A stretch of 64,000 bases of DNA from Chromobotia macracanthus. Lineage: Eukaryota > Chordata > Actinopteri > Cypriniformes > Botiidae. The DNA lies in contig JAZGTH010000008.1 in assembly GCA_036877525.1 (NCBI GenBank), forward strand, positions 11,810,001 to 11,874,000. Reading direction: 5' to 3'. Positions 28,901-38,100 of this stretch are shown here, in pieces; position 1 is the first letter of the stretch; every line of letters begins with the position of its first letter. The notes beneath the pieces were generated by a model that saw only the letters and a list, made by a program, of their open reading frames with translations, had not been told where the DNA came from and did not search any database. Made by a program: the position numbers and the translations under genes.

Positions 28901-31900
28901 CATGGGGTCATAACTCTGCTTCTCAAAGATAAGTGAGGTCGTAACTCCACCCTTCAGATTGAAGTGGGGTCAGAGAGGACAATGGAAATCATTGCCATAA
29001 CTGAACATTGAATATTTTTGAGTCATTTTTATTAATATGATTAATAAAGGTGCCACAAGTTTTTTACCACTTAATAGTTCTTAATAAAGTTCTCTCTTAC
29101 TAAATTCAACATTTCCTTTGTAATATTTGTTTGTCTCGGACTGACAGCTGTGTGAAAAGGGGCGGGCAGAACCTGGATGAGAGTGTGGATGACTCGCTGT
29201 GTGACCAAGAGGAACAGCCAATCACAGCTGAGACCTGTCTACTGCCCTGCCCCACCCACTGTGTGACATCAGAGTGGAGCCAATGGACCAAATGCAGCAT
29301 GGTCAGTGCAGATGATGGATAGATAGGGGACTGATAAATGGATGATGATGCTTCAGGATGGAGGGATGATCTGTCATGACTCAATATGTATTGCTTTGTT
29401 TGTTTCTACAGGATTGCAGTGATGGAGATGTGATGTGGAGGAACAGCGCTGTGTTGAGATGGCCAAAAGGAGATCATACCTGCCCGGATGTAAACCAGAC
29501 TCAACCCTGCAACAGTGTGACGTGTCTCAAATACTCATACGTATATTCAGGTACTGCTTAAGCATTCACACTTTCTCTTCTTCAATTTCTGTTCTCTGAG
29601 GGTGAGGGGGACAGAATATACAGTTTGTACAGTGTCCCCATAAAGATAACTGTACCAACGTGTATGTGTTTTTGAAGACTGGAGTAGCTGTCAGCTGGGT
29701 GAGAATGCAGTATGCGGCAGGGGAATTAAGACACGACTCCTGAACTGCGTCCGCAGTGATGGAAAGCTGGTGGAACTGAGCACGTGTTCAGAGGTGCTTT
29801 ATTCATGTAAATATACTAGAATCATCTCTTAATGAAAACAGGAATTCACTTACTTTAATTTGTTCTTATTCCTGTAGTTGGGTCCTTCACGAGGAAGGCT
29901 GTCTGCCCCCTGTGAGGTGGGCTGTCCTGTAAACTGCCTGATTACAGGGTGGTCCAGCTGGTCGGAATGTTCACACACCTGTGGAAGCCAAAGTACGATC
30001 TCCAATTAATTTCATACATTTTTCTATCATTAAGCTGTTAACTGTTTCTGTTGAGACCTGACCAAAATGACAGTGTAAAACTTTACAATAAAGTGAAGTA
30101 ACCTGCAATTTTAGGTTTCAAACAAAAGTGCAACAGAGGAGAAACGTTACAAATAAAATTGGACTGGTGCAACACTCACCACCACAATACTAAAGCATTC
30201 CAGGTTGTTGTCAGGCTGTTGCTGTGTTGGTTTAAGTGGTTGTTGTCACATTGTTTTGTCGTTGCTAAGGGGTACAGTGTGGTTGCTAGGTTATTGCTCA
30301 CTGGCCAGTTTTATTGTCCATCAGGTTAAAATAAAGCACAGTTCCAGCACACCTCAACTTAACCAGCACCATGGTTTGGGTGTCATTCACTTCTGTAGCA
30401 CAAATGGTGCGTGTCGAGTTGAATTTAATATTTTGGAAAAAGTGTTCAGAACAAATCCCTCACCCTACATACGAGCAATAACGGCAGGCAATCATCACTA
30501 ATAATGTCTCATAAAAATTAATCTGGTGTCGTTGAAGAGATAACACACACACACACCTGTGTGTGATTACACACTTGAGAGCTCCGTCATGCTTCCTGGA
30601 ATCCAGCCCCTCCCTCCAGCTTTTGTTAGGGGCTTAATTAAAAGCTTTAATCAGTCTCATTTATCTCAATTCAAGGCTCTATCAGCCCCGTGAGTAAACT
30701 CTTCCCAGAGCTCTTATTAATTTTAAGCATGCACACAGTACTGGCGCTGTACTCTAGGTGCTGATCCTGGCTGTGCACACTCTAGATTCTGCAGATGCCT
30801 TTGTTCATGTATGAATGTTTTGTATGTGCTGTTGTTTACATACATGTGTGAATTTTCAGGTCAGATGACACGCTCCAGGATTGTTTTACAGTCTGCTGGA
30901 GAGGGAGGTCGGCCGTGTCCGTCTCAGCTCTCACAGACTCGCTCGTGTCCCATCAGACCCTGCTACAGCTGGAGGCTGGGCGACTGGAGTCCATGCAGGG
31001 TGGAGGTATTGATTCAGAGCATCAAATCCAATGCGGCTGTACTGACACCAGCCCAGCTGAAAAAACAGCTTAGGCCATTGAGAGTGTCTGTGCTGGTCTA
31101 GGCTGGATTATGCTGGTTTGGTGCTGGTTTTAGCTGGTGGATTATTCAATTAAGAAAATCTAGATCAGACTTCCAACTTAAATTCTCTTTGCCCATCTGT
31201 CTTTTTTTGCAGGGGGCTGACTGTGGTGAGGGTGTAAGTCAGAGAGAAATGTCCTGTGTGGTGCACTGGGGTTCTCTTTCAGGTCCTCCTCAGCCCATTC
31301 CAGTGGAGGATCAGTGGTGTGTGGTGAATTTGCAGAGTAAAGTCAATGAGATTGAGTTACAACAGCCCTGCACAGTCCCCTGCCCAGGTTTGCATCTGTA
31401 GCGCACGTTTGGTCTAAAATGCACAATTACACATTAGTCCCTGTTTGATAAAGTATTTATCACAGTTAAGGGTATTTTCATTTATTAGTGATGAATCAGT
31501 GGCTTCAGTTGATCACATCTGTCTTGAAGAGCTGTCTGCGACTGCTCATTGCCTGCAATTTCCATCTCGTACGTCAGGCGAATGTCACCTGACCCAGTGG
31601 TCCCCATGGAGTTCGTGTCAGCTGCTGTGTCTGGATGGGCGGAGTTTTGAGACGTGGGGTCGACAGGCTCGTTCCAGAGCTGTAGTCACACAGGTGGCAG
31701 AGAACCAGGACACCTGTCCCAGCCAGGTCTATGAGACGCAACCATGCCAAGGTAAGCAAGAAGCCTGGAAAACCTGGAATTTTAGCATTGTGATTCCCAA
31801 CCTTAAAATAGCCTTAAAATGTTACAGTTCATGAAGAAGTGACATTTCTAGAGAGAATTTCAATTTTAAATTATGCTTAACCCCAAAATGTCATCATCTT

Positions 31901-34187
31901 AAAATGGCTCTTTACATATCCAGTCTCCAAAAAAGGATTTAATAAAAATCCCTCTCCAACAATCACAAAGAAGAATTCTTTGGTGTGAGAACCCTGCACA
32001 AATTTAAATAATGTCAGATTGACTGCCTTCTCTTCAGAGATATCTTCTCTTTCATGAATGTGCCTTTACTGTACAATACTTGAATGGATGTTTTGATTGA
32101 CAGGGAAAGTATTCTCCACTTCTAAAAAGTAGTAATCATCTCTTGGTGGAGAACACAATACCACATTCTCTCTTCACCCTGGACAGTTTCAAGCTGTTGT
32201 TTTGCAGACCTTATTTTCGGTCTGCCTGGGAAAATAACTGCAAGACTGCGAACTGACAGACAGAATGTTATTCAGGCACTAAACAGTGAATACATTCCCG
32301 TCTGTTTTTAGGTGGGATGTGTCTTACTTATAAGTGGATGACTGGAGAATGGAGACATAACCGCAGACTGGTGTGGTGTCAGCGCTCTGATGGACTCAAT
32401 GTCACAGGTGATATATACATATTACTAATTCCAGACATGCACAAGTCCACATCAAAGTGACTTAAAAGGCAAGGAAAACAGTAAAGCGATACAAAGTTGT
32501 AGTTACAAAGTTTCAACAATTGTTAAAGACAATACCTGTTGAGGGAGAGAGAAAACAGTTAGATTGTTTTAAAAGACTGACTGCTCTAGTCAACATATTC
32601 AATATATTTCTGTCAAGTATTCAAAGAAAAGACAAGTTTTCAGCTGTTTTTTGAATATTGTGAGGCATGCGGCTGACCAAACTTTTGGTAGAATGATCGC
32701 TGATTTGTGGCTGCTTTGAGGCTGCTTTGAGCTGTGTCGTGCAGCAGTGTTGCTAAACAGCATTTGTAAATGCAACGCAGGTTTAGATTTGACCAGAGCT
32801 AATGATCACTAATCAGTATTTCTTTGCATTAGGAGGATGCATCGCCCAAAACAAGCCCTCTGCTATGAGGCAGTGTCACCCTCCCTGTACCAAACCCTTC
32901 TCTTTCTGCACACAGGTAACCCTGACAGAACATATCATCCGATTCTTTATTGGATCAATGTCATAAAGGACATGTTATTATTTACCATAAAATCAAAAGC
33001 TAAAAACAAGAATTTGTTACTGGATCCATTACTGGATAGAATCAATCAATGCGTGGTTTAGAAGGACGGAACATTAACCAGCAGTGAAAACATCTCCTCC
33101 TAATGAAATGAGTGACAGATGGAGATGAAGTGTGCTATCTTTTTGACTCATGACAATGTTCGTCTCAGTCTGTCATAGTGAGATATAAACATTATCACAC
33201 ATCACGCCCTCATCTCACTTCTAATGCCATGCAGTTAACTCTACTTCCATATGTAGAGCTTTTTTCTTTTTTCTTCCTTTCATTTCCTTTCTTTCTCATT
33301 CTTTTCTCTTCCCTTCTGTCAGAGTGGAGTGTGTGGTTGTGAGGCGGGGTTCACTGAGGTCATGACCTCTCACGGTTTCCTGGACTACTGCACCAGAACT
33401 CCAGGGCTGGATCACAAGAAAGCGGATGTGAAGACCAGTGCGGGTCATCTCGGACCAGAGCGTGCTCGGAACAAGAACCAGATCGTGGATTGGGCGCTGC
33501 AGCCCCTCAGACCAGGTACTACGTGTGCATTCCTAGTGGATAGATTTTTTGATGGACAGCTGCGGAGCAAGAGCCAGATTTCTCAGAAAGAATCATAATA
33601 GGGTTTTATAATGACGCAGACTTTAATTCAGGTTCTTTAATTAAGCTTCTCTCGTTTGTTTGACTCTGGAAAGGCACTTTCATGCGTTTCTCTCTATTTT
33701 GATTGACAGATGGTCGTGTAAAGCTGTGGGTTTATGGGCTGATGGCTGCTGGTTTTGTCTTGATTCTCCTCCTCATTGTTATGTCCTTCCTCTTGTGGTG
33801 AGACCTCTGTGACTTTTAGTTAAAGGATCGTTCTGGTTTTCAATGTGGTTGAATCTAACTAGCCAATTAAACATTCCAATATAGAGGTTTGGATATTGTT
33901 GGATCTATGCAGTTAATACTGTAGGTAATATTAACATGAATACAATATAATGTTTGTTTTTAAGGATTGCTTTTGTTTACTATTGTACAATAAACCTTGT
34001 TGATACTACGTTGGGTTGCAGAATCACGGCTATATCCTGCCCTCTAGTGGAGAAAACTGGAACAACCCATTGATACATTTCTTATGTGCTTGTGTGTGTC
34101 TGTTTCAGTAAAAACCCTGAGAACAGTCCCGGCAGCAGTCCTCAGAAAGCAGTGGCTCTGGCTTATGATGGTGATGTGGACATGTGA
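7788..34187 (+). CDS. thsd7b: thrombospondin type-1 domain-containing protein 7B, complete gene with a frame break in exon 1
   Basis: Coding exons: 7788-7915, 14535-15387, 17089-17349, 17463-17623, 18047-18202, 19516-19716, 22693-22884, 23424-23664, 24235-24350, 24975-25107, 25318-25421, 25930-26121, 26555-26866, 27324-27502, 28480-28643, 29148-29301, 29412-29550, 29678-29793, 29878-29992, 30860-31005, 31213-31387, 31578-31751, 32312-32407, 32833-32915, 33323-33515, 33710-33797, 34109-34187. All introns are GT-AG and phases agree from exon 2 to 27. The sum is 4951 nt (3n+1); without one extra base it would encode about 1649 residues, close to the human length (about 1608). The product has a signal peptide, many TSP1 repeats (WSxWSxC, CGxG, TRxRxV motifs), one membrane span and a short cytosolic tail. 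It is a type I surface or matrix-interacting glycoprotein. THSD7B rather than THSD7A is favoured by motifs such as LDGRSFET, VCGCE and by the neighbours spopl and nxph2. THSD7B function is poorly known. Confidence 0.93.
7916..14534 (+). other. thsd7b intron 1
   Basis: A 6.6 kb intron. I find no further exon with usable splice phase. It contains repeat fragments resembling the small GGATAG/TTCACC-type elements (about 8025-8270 and 13130-13440), an inverted fragment of the CCCAGCTAACA element (about 9120-9300) and a 'tagcaaccgcatagcaa' repeat (about 14345-14430). The 144-residue open frame at 12702-13136 looks random. Confidence 0.6.
14535..15387 (+). CDS. thsd7b: thsd7b exon 2: first TSP1 repeats
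   Basis: The largest exon (853 nt). Acceptor 'ttgttgcag', donor TTAG|gtgagc. It begins at VWGVC, contains LQNRSVWC, the spacer WQKDLFEW, ACLLPCPIDCVVS, WSTCSRTCG and RTRRVLATPLFGG, and ends in GYQTRQLRCTRSDG. The basic, low-complexity insert before GYQTR is also found in THSD7 proteins. Confidence 0.95.
15388..17088 (+). other. thsd7b intron 2
   Basis: Holds a short (TGAA)n tract immediately after the donor and AT-rich unique-looking sequence. I see no exon in it. Confidence 0.7.
15398..15447. repeat. (TGAA)n tetranucleotide repeat with GGA interruptions
   Basis: 'aatgaatgaatgaatgaatg' followed by 'aacggatg' variants, starting about 10 bases inside the intron, close to the donor of exon 2. 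Confidence 0.85.
17089..17349 (+). CDS. thsd7b: thsd7b exon 3: TSP1 repeat
   Basis: Acceptor 'ccctctag', donor CCAAG|gtcaga. Encodes CMMPRDCKVSDWSTWSPCSK, then PGFRSRHRSVK and GEPCPALEE. Phase 2 at both ends. Confidence 0.95.
17463..17623 (+). CDS. thsd7b: thsd7b exon 4: TSP1 repeat start
   Basis: Acceptor 'gaaatgcag', donor ATA|gtaaga. Encodes YKWRLTSWNPCQ and CGGGIQTREAYC, with LLSQQD as in the human protein. Confidence 0.93.
18047..18202 (+). CDS. thsd7b: thsd7b exon 5: TSP1 repeat
   Basis: The acceptor is 'cattag' before 18047; later AG candidates give the wrong frame. It encodes SRPVEKNLCAGP and TPWSPWGLCLHDNC and ends with QGKR. Donor GAGAG|gtaagt. Confidence 0.92.
18681..19135. repeat. 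20-bp minisatellite inside thsd7b intron 5
   Basis: About 23 units of exactly 20 bp, alternating mostly between two types, cagatcttcctggagaactg and tagatcttcctgtagaactt. Every unit holds the palindrome AGATCT. The open frames that cross it (for example 18574-18783) encode the repeat only. Confidence 0.97.
19516..19716 (+). CDS. thsd7b: thsd7b exon 6: end of one TSP1 repeat and start of the next
   Basis: Acceptor 'gtttttcag', donor CACTG|gtgagt. Encodes GFRVRTRSV, DDPVCFLWKV and CGLGTQEKTVEC. It completes the QGKR/GFR junction seen in human THSD7B. Confidence 0.95.
19717..22692 (+). other. thsd7b intron 6
   Basis: A 3 kb intron with no exon I can support. It contains a 'caaccacctagatacac' dispersed repeat (about 19815-19925), a CCCAGCTAACA-element fragment (about 19925-20045) and a degenerate (GT)n with CACG steps (about 21060-21100). 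Confidence 0.65.
22693..22884 (+). CDS. thsd7b: thsd7b exon 7: TSP1 repeat
   Basis: Acceptor 'gtcttatag', donor GCAGT|gtaagt. Encodes CEMACPGDCVLGDWGSWSPC and GKQTRSRPVLAY. Confidence 0.95.
23424..23664 (+). CDS. thsd7b: thsd7b exon 8
   Basis: Acceptor 'gtttgcag', donor AACG|gtaaag. Encodes GKPCPPGSELEQW, HPCTVYYWDTLPWSPC and CGSGVQVRQVTC. Phase 1 to phase 2. Confidence 0.95.
24235..24350 (+). CDS. thsd7b: thsd7b exon 9
   Basis: Acceptor 'ctgactccag', donor AACAG|gtaaac. Encodes CALPCKTDCVVTPFSEWSSC, matching the human block LPCKKDCIVTAFSEW. Confidence 0.94.
24975..25107 (+). CDS. thsd7b: thsd7b exon 10
   Basis: Acceptor 'tactctag', donor TACAG|gtgagc. Encodes QSRHRIIIQ, GGQECPDTLYEEREC and LCPVY, nearly identical to human THSD7B. 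Confidence 0.95.
25318..25421 (+). CDS. thsd7b: thsd7b exon 11
   Basis: Acceptor 'cctggcag', donor AGAG|gtaagt. Encodes RWQTHRWHQCILVPD and ACGIGLEIR. Confidence 0.93.
25930..26121 (+). CDS. thsd7b: thsd7b exon 12
   Basis: Acceptor 'gatctgcag' after a long T tract, donor GATAG|gtagca. Encodes ECRVPCRSECTLTSWSRFTP and SWRTRTRSL. Confidence 0.93.
26555..26866 (+). CDS. thsd7b: thsd7b exon 13
   Basis: A long C/T tract leads to acceptor 'acctctcag'; the donor TCTG|gtgact is weak. Encodes GRSKKRWRC, CPCSEF, GPWSPCLLP, ECGPGKRYRALAC and GRLVETDLCNGS. Confidence 0.94.
27115..27270. mobile_element. tRNA-derived SINE in thsd7b intron 13
   Basis: The head 'gtagctcatctggcagagcg' is an A-box-like tRNA start, and 'ggttgtggatttaattccc' is a B-box-like segment about 40 bases later. 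The tail 'cactgtaagtcgcttt' ... 'aaatgcataaatgtaa' resembles the conserved LINE-related tail of fish SINEs. A more decayed tRNA-like piece ('gaggtcgtgggtttgattct') lies just upstream at about 26980. Confidence 0.75.
27324..27502 (+). CDS. thsd7b: thsd7b exon 14: well-conserved TSP1 repeat
   Basis: Acceptor 'gatgtttcag', donor CAG|gttaga. Encodes DCKLSEWSNWSACSASCGGG, VKVRSRWLREKPFNGGRPCP and ends KNQ in phase 0. Confidence 0.96.
28480..28643 (+). CDS. thsd7b: thsd7b exon 15
   Basis: Acceptor 'gtgctcag', donor ATCCG|gtgagc. Encodes VLPCYSKCSQYLWVVSSWSM and CGEGFRTRKI, in phase with exon 14. Confidence 0.94.
29148..29301 (+). CDS. thsd7b: thsd7b exon 16
   Basis: Acceptor 'actgacag', donor ATG|gtcagt. 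Encodes RCVKRGGQN, CLLPCPTHCVTSEWSQWTKC. Confidence 0.94.
29412..29550 (+). CDS. thsd7b: thsd7b exon 17
   Basis: Follows a 110-base intron. Acceptor 'tttctacag', donor TTCAG|gtactg. Encodes HTCPDVNQTQPCNSVTC and KYSYVYS. Confidence 0.92.
29678..29793 (+). CDS. thsd7b: thsd7b exon 18
   Basis: Acceptor 'tttttgaag', donor GAG|gtgctt. Encodes DWSSCQLGENAVCGRGIKTR then LLNCVRSDGK, as in the family. Confidence 0.94.
29878..29992 (+). CDS. thsd7b: thsd7b exon 19
   Basis: Acceptor 'attcctgtag', donor CAAA|gtacga. Encodes CPVNCLITGWSSWSECSHTC. Confidence 0.94.
30860..31005 (+). CDS. thsd7b: thsd7b exon 20
   Basis: Acceptor 'aattttcag', donor GAG|gtattg. Encodes MTRSRIVLQSAGEGGRPCP, QTRSCPIRPCYSW and GDWSPCRVE. 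Confidence 0.94.
31047..31138. mobile_element. miniature inverted-repeat element, 'ACCAGC...GCTGGT'
   Basis: A 92-bp segment beginning ACCAGC and ending GCTGGT, with internal repeats of 'tgctggt', about 40 bases into intron 20. It looks like a decayed MITE. Confidence 0.45.
31213..31387 (+). CDS. thsd7b: thsd7b exon 21
   Basis: Acceptor 'tttttttgcag', donor CCCAG|gtttgc. Encodes GADCGEGVSQREMSCVVHWG, DQWC and PCTVPCP. Confidence 0.93.
31578..31751 (+). CDS. thsd7b: thsd7b exon 22
   Basis: Acceptor 'tacgtcag', donor CCAAG|gtaagc. Encodes ECHLTQWSPWSSCQLLC, LDGRSFETWGRQARSR (close to human THSD7B) and CPSQVYETQPC. Confidence 0.95.
32312..32407 (+). CDS. thsd7b: thsd7b exon 23
   Basis: Acceptor 'ctgtttttag', donor ACAG|gtgata. 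Encodes YKWMTGEWRHNRRLVWCQRS and DGLNVTG, matching the last TSP1-related block of the family. Confidence 0.94.
32833..32915 (+). CDS. thsd7b: thsd7b exon 24
   Basis: Acceptor 'ttgcattag', donor CACAG|gtaacc. Encodes GGCIAQNKPSAMRQCHPPCT and KPFSFCTQ. Confidence 0.93.
33323..33515 (+). CDS. thsd7b: thsd7b exon 25: juxtamembrane cysteine motif
   Basis: A pyrimidine tract ends in 'cttctgtcag'; donor CCAG|gtacta. Encodes GVCGCEAGFTEVMTSHGFLD and YC (an EGF-like fragment shared with human THSD7B), then HKKADVKTS and WALQPLRP. Confidence 0.95.
33710..33797 (+). CDS. thsd7b: thsd7b exon 26: transmembrane segment
   Basis: Acceptor 'gattgacag', donor TTGTG|gtgaga. Encodes DGRVKLWVYG followed by a hydrophobic run (AAGFVLILLLIVMSFLL), the single membrane span. 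Confidence 0.96.
34109..34187 (+). CDS. thsd7b: thsd7b exon 27: cytosolic tail and stop
   Basis: Acceptor 'ctgtttcag'. Encodes CKNPENSPGSSPQK and the diagnostic C-terminus LAYDGDVDM, then TGA at 34185-34187. Confidence 0.97.
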
Positions 34188-34417
34188 ACTCTCACTAACA
34201 CAGTGTGAATGAAATACTGAAGTGAACTCAGATTCAACAGCTGAGAATTGTAAAGCCACAATATGGATGTTTACAGCATATGAGCAGAGCACAAAGAGCC
34301 TGTTATTGGGAGAATTAACACTTCAATACAGCAGAAACAACTTGCCAATGCTGACGATCTATATTTAGGACAATTTGTATAGAACGGAAATGGAATCATG
34401 CCTACGATGCTGTGTGT

Positions 34418-34580
34418 ATGTTTGTCTAGTGTGTGTGTGTGTGTTTGTGTGTGTTTGTCTAGTGTGTGTGTTAGTGTGTGTTTGTCTAGTGTGTGTGTGT
34501 GTGTGTGTGTGTGTTCATTTACGAGAGAGTGAGGATCTTGTGTGTGCGGGTGTGTGCTTGTATGCTGTTTGTGTGTGTCC
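34418..34580. repeat. degenerate (GT)n array with 'ttgtctag' interruptions
   Basis: GT runs broken by repeated 'ttgtctagtgtgtg' units within the thsd7b 3'UTR. Open frames across it are artefacts. Confidence 0.9.
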
Positions 34581-35141
34581 ATTAATCATGAAGTTTGTGT
34601 ATTGTGTGTAGGGTCTTACAGTTAAGAGCCTACACAGAATCTATAACCACAGAAAACTCAGCAGATTTCCAAAGAAGTAGAAGGTGCATCACTTATAAAA
34701 TGCTACAAATTCTCTGCCACTTATACAATAGCTTATGACATCTTTGGTTCATTGTATTATTCTGTCAGCTACCAGTACGACTGTAGAATTCACGGCTTTG
34801 TTTAACACATTTCCAATATGTTTAAATCTGCGCCAAAAATGAAAAACAGAAGTTCACAAATATCATGTGGGGGAACTTTGCGTTAATAATCCTCATAAGG
34901 GGGTTTTAGTGATGCGCTACATTAGTGCTCTCTTAAGTGCCATATTCATTTATTTGTTTACGTTTGTCTTCTTCATTTGAGTTCTTTAGGTGTTCAGAAG
35001 AAGCTTTAAGTGGCACCCTGATCAGCCCTGAAGTGTTGAAATCTTTTATACCCCTGATAAGGAAATGAAAAATAATGGTGACATGTTCTTTTGTAACGTG
35101 TATGCTGTAAATATTTTCTATCTGTGTGTGAGTGGTTTATA

Positions 35142-35147
35142 AATAAA
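35142..35147 (+). terminator. thsd7b: poly(A) signal of thsd7b
   Basis: AATAAA about 955 bases after the stop codon; no better signal lies between. Confidence 0.65.
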
Positions 35148-35170
35148 TCTTCATCAGAAAGGCCAGAGCC

Positions 35171-38100
35171 TGACTTTGATTTGGATAAATGTGTTTGACG
35201 CTTGATGACTCTCGGGCAACTGCTGCGTGGTGCTTTAAATTGTTGCCATGTTTCACAGTCTGCTCTCGCTGTTTAACTCCCTCAGTCTTCACAGTTATGG
35301 AATGATGCTGCTGTCATTTCTTATCAGTATCAATACACCAGGCCAACTTTTATGGGCCAGGACCAGACTGTCATATTCCCCCATGAATTGTGATTAGTAT
35401 ACACATTAGCAACAGCAGATGAGATCAAATGAGGGAAACGCAGGTGTTTGCAACTGCACGCAGCAGCCAGTAGGTGGCAGTATGACAGTTCAGGAAAGTC
35501 AGTTATTGAGGTTTGTGAAAAATCAGCTTGATTATTATGCCACTAGCTTAGTTATTAGAAGCTGATAGAATGATCTATAAAAGACAAACGTAAAAAGAAA
35601 GATCATGGATGGACATACTTTTGGAAACACAAACATACTGGAGGAAGTAAAAGGTTGTAGATTTCATTTAAAACACATTTCAGATCTCCATCTAGCATCT
35701 AAGTCAGGTACACATCAAGTTTACTGAAGCCACGTCTTTGTTTTATGTGAAGAATAGATTATAGTCATTTTTGCTGTTCAAATTTTCATTTTAATTGTAG
35801 TTCTCGCTTCTCACAAGCTTTGAGTTTCATAATCCATTGTTAGACACCTCAGTGGAGTTTGATGTCGTTGGTGCTATAAACTCTGTAGTGTTTCATAGAA
35901 GTAGAAATTCTGTTCCTTTTACATGAGCCTAAAAAACACATTTGTCTAGCTTGGCCATTGGAGTGTACGTCAACCGAGCCTCATGAAAACGTTTTTAGTT
36001 TTAAATCTTTTTAGCATCTGCGTGCTGTTAAATACTTTATTGTTGCCACAAATGGATGACAGTAAATGAAATCAGCAAACGTGATTGGTTTAAAAAGTCA
36101 CAGATCGACCATCAGGTGTTTGAGTCGTCTTCACATCAGGCTTTGCATCAAGTCCCTGATAAGACTTTCCAACCTCCCAGAGTTCGAAATTGGATTCATT
36201 GATTTATGGGAGGAGGTAAAGGACTTTTTACTACTCTCAAAGGGAAATATTGTAGGTTATTTGGACCTTGAATTATTTTCTGTCTAGCTAAATTCAGCCA
36301 GAGATCATCAAATTACCCATTATAGGCAGATGGGCGGCCCACCTCAGCAGTCTCCCTGCATCAAGATGTATTTTGTCTCACAATTCGGTTATCGTTGAAG
36401 GACGTCATTAATTTTTTATGCCCGTTTTTGCAACACCTTTCAGTATCAGGACATCCAGGCCCTTTTTCAAAACGTGATCGTTTAAGACAGTTTACAGTTC
36501 CTCGTAACAGGACATTGTAGGAAATTAACTATTACAATTTACCGTACAGACCAACAGAGGAGCCTTCCTCATTCTCCTCCTCTCGTATCTTCCTCCCTCT
36601 CCTTCCTCCCATCAGTGGAGAAGTGCATTAGAGAACTCTGGTTCTCGCCCGTGTCTCTGTGCGCCTTATCAGATGAGATAAGAATGAGTGCTGAAGTTCT
36701 AATAGGGTTCCAGCCCGGCGGGATTCTCCTCACGTGCACTGAGAACAACAAACACATACATCACTGCGCCGGCAGATCACAACAACATGAGCATTTGCCA
36801 TCTCGAGCACACACTTAAAAATCAAGATCTCGCTTTTACTGAGAACAGCTGAACAAGCCCAGATTTTGCACTTAAAGGGGCAGTTCACCCCAAAATGTCC
36901 AATGTCCTTCTCAAATTGCAACATTTTCTTCTGTGGAACACAAAAATAGACATTTTTAAGGACGTTTACTGTATTCTTTTCATACATGAAAGTAAACAAA
37001 TAATGCACTAAAGAAAAATAACATATTGTACTCTTGTATGCTGTATTTGGCTATTTTCTTCTTCTGCAATTCTTCTACAGAGCCAAAGCCATTATATGGC
37101 TTAAGAACCACTTTCTGGCATTTTTTGAGCTTTCCTAACTTTTCAAATATGTTTCCTTAACTCTCCATTATACATTATTCAGACACATAGACCAGTCCTG
37201 CCCCAAAAGCATGCCATTGTTACTATGTTGGCTGGAGAGATAACTCAAACAAACAGAGCCATGTTTTGATAGCATCACACAGCCACAGTGTTTACAGGGG
37301 AATCAATTTACTGTTGGCTTATAGTTGTTTCTACATATCAAGCTGGGAATTAGAGAATGCATTTTGCCATTGAAAAAAATGATACCTTTCCCCATTAAAC
37401 GTAGACCAGAATTATATGTTGTACTCTTTATAAAATTGCACAAAACATAAAAAGCAGTCTGCCTCGACAGAAAAGAGCTTCGCAAAGCACTTTCTAGAGG
37501 GCGGCTAACCCTCCAAATATTGGTAAACCATTATAAGACATAAACACTGAGTAGAAGTCTAATAATGAGAGAGAGATAAAAGAAAGTGGCAGAGCGAAGA
37601 AAAAGGAGTGTTGGAGGAGATAACTCCCTTCTCTTCATTACTCCCTTCTCTCTTCCATTAAAAGCTTTTTCCAGCTCCTCTGCCCCCGGCTGAAGACTCT
37701 GGAGAGAAAGTGTAATTGTGCATGGGAAATTAAGTCTGCGACTTGCTACACTATTTAAAATACTGAGTCCCCAAGGGTAAAGAATCCTGCTGTATCATGA
37801 CGCACATACATTTAACACATGCGCCGGCTCACACGCGCACAGGCAGAGCGTGAGCGAAGCTGCGGCGCAACTGCGACAGCAGACTAAGCCTGTTTCACGC
37901 AGCACATGCAAACAAGCATAAGAGTGCATAAGCGAAGCCACAGCAGAACTGCAACATTAGGCTGCATAACAGACAAATTAAAGTTACTAAATTATGCAAA
38001 TTAGGTACTGCCCACAAAATCTGTGCTGAAGGCAATTTGCATCCCACAATTCTTGCATCCCAAAAATCTTGCAGACAGTTTTAAGACCAAAGCAATCTGA

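Larger units (their letters stand above)
34188..35170 (+). other. thsd7b: thsd7b 3' untranslated region
   Basis: About 1 kb of non-coding sequence after the stop. It contains a degenerate (GT)n array at about 34418-34580. A canonical AATAAA at 35142-35147 followed by a GT-rich stretch is the likely poly(A) signal. Confidence 0.75.
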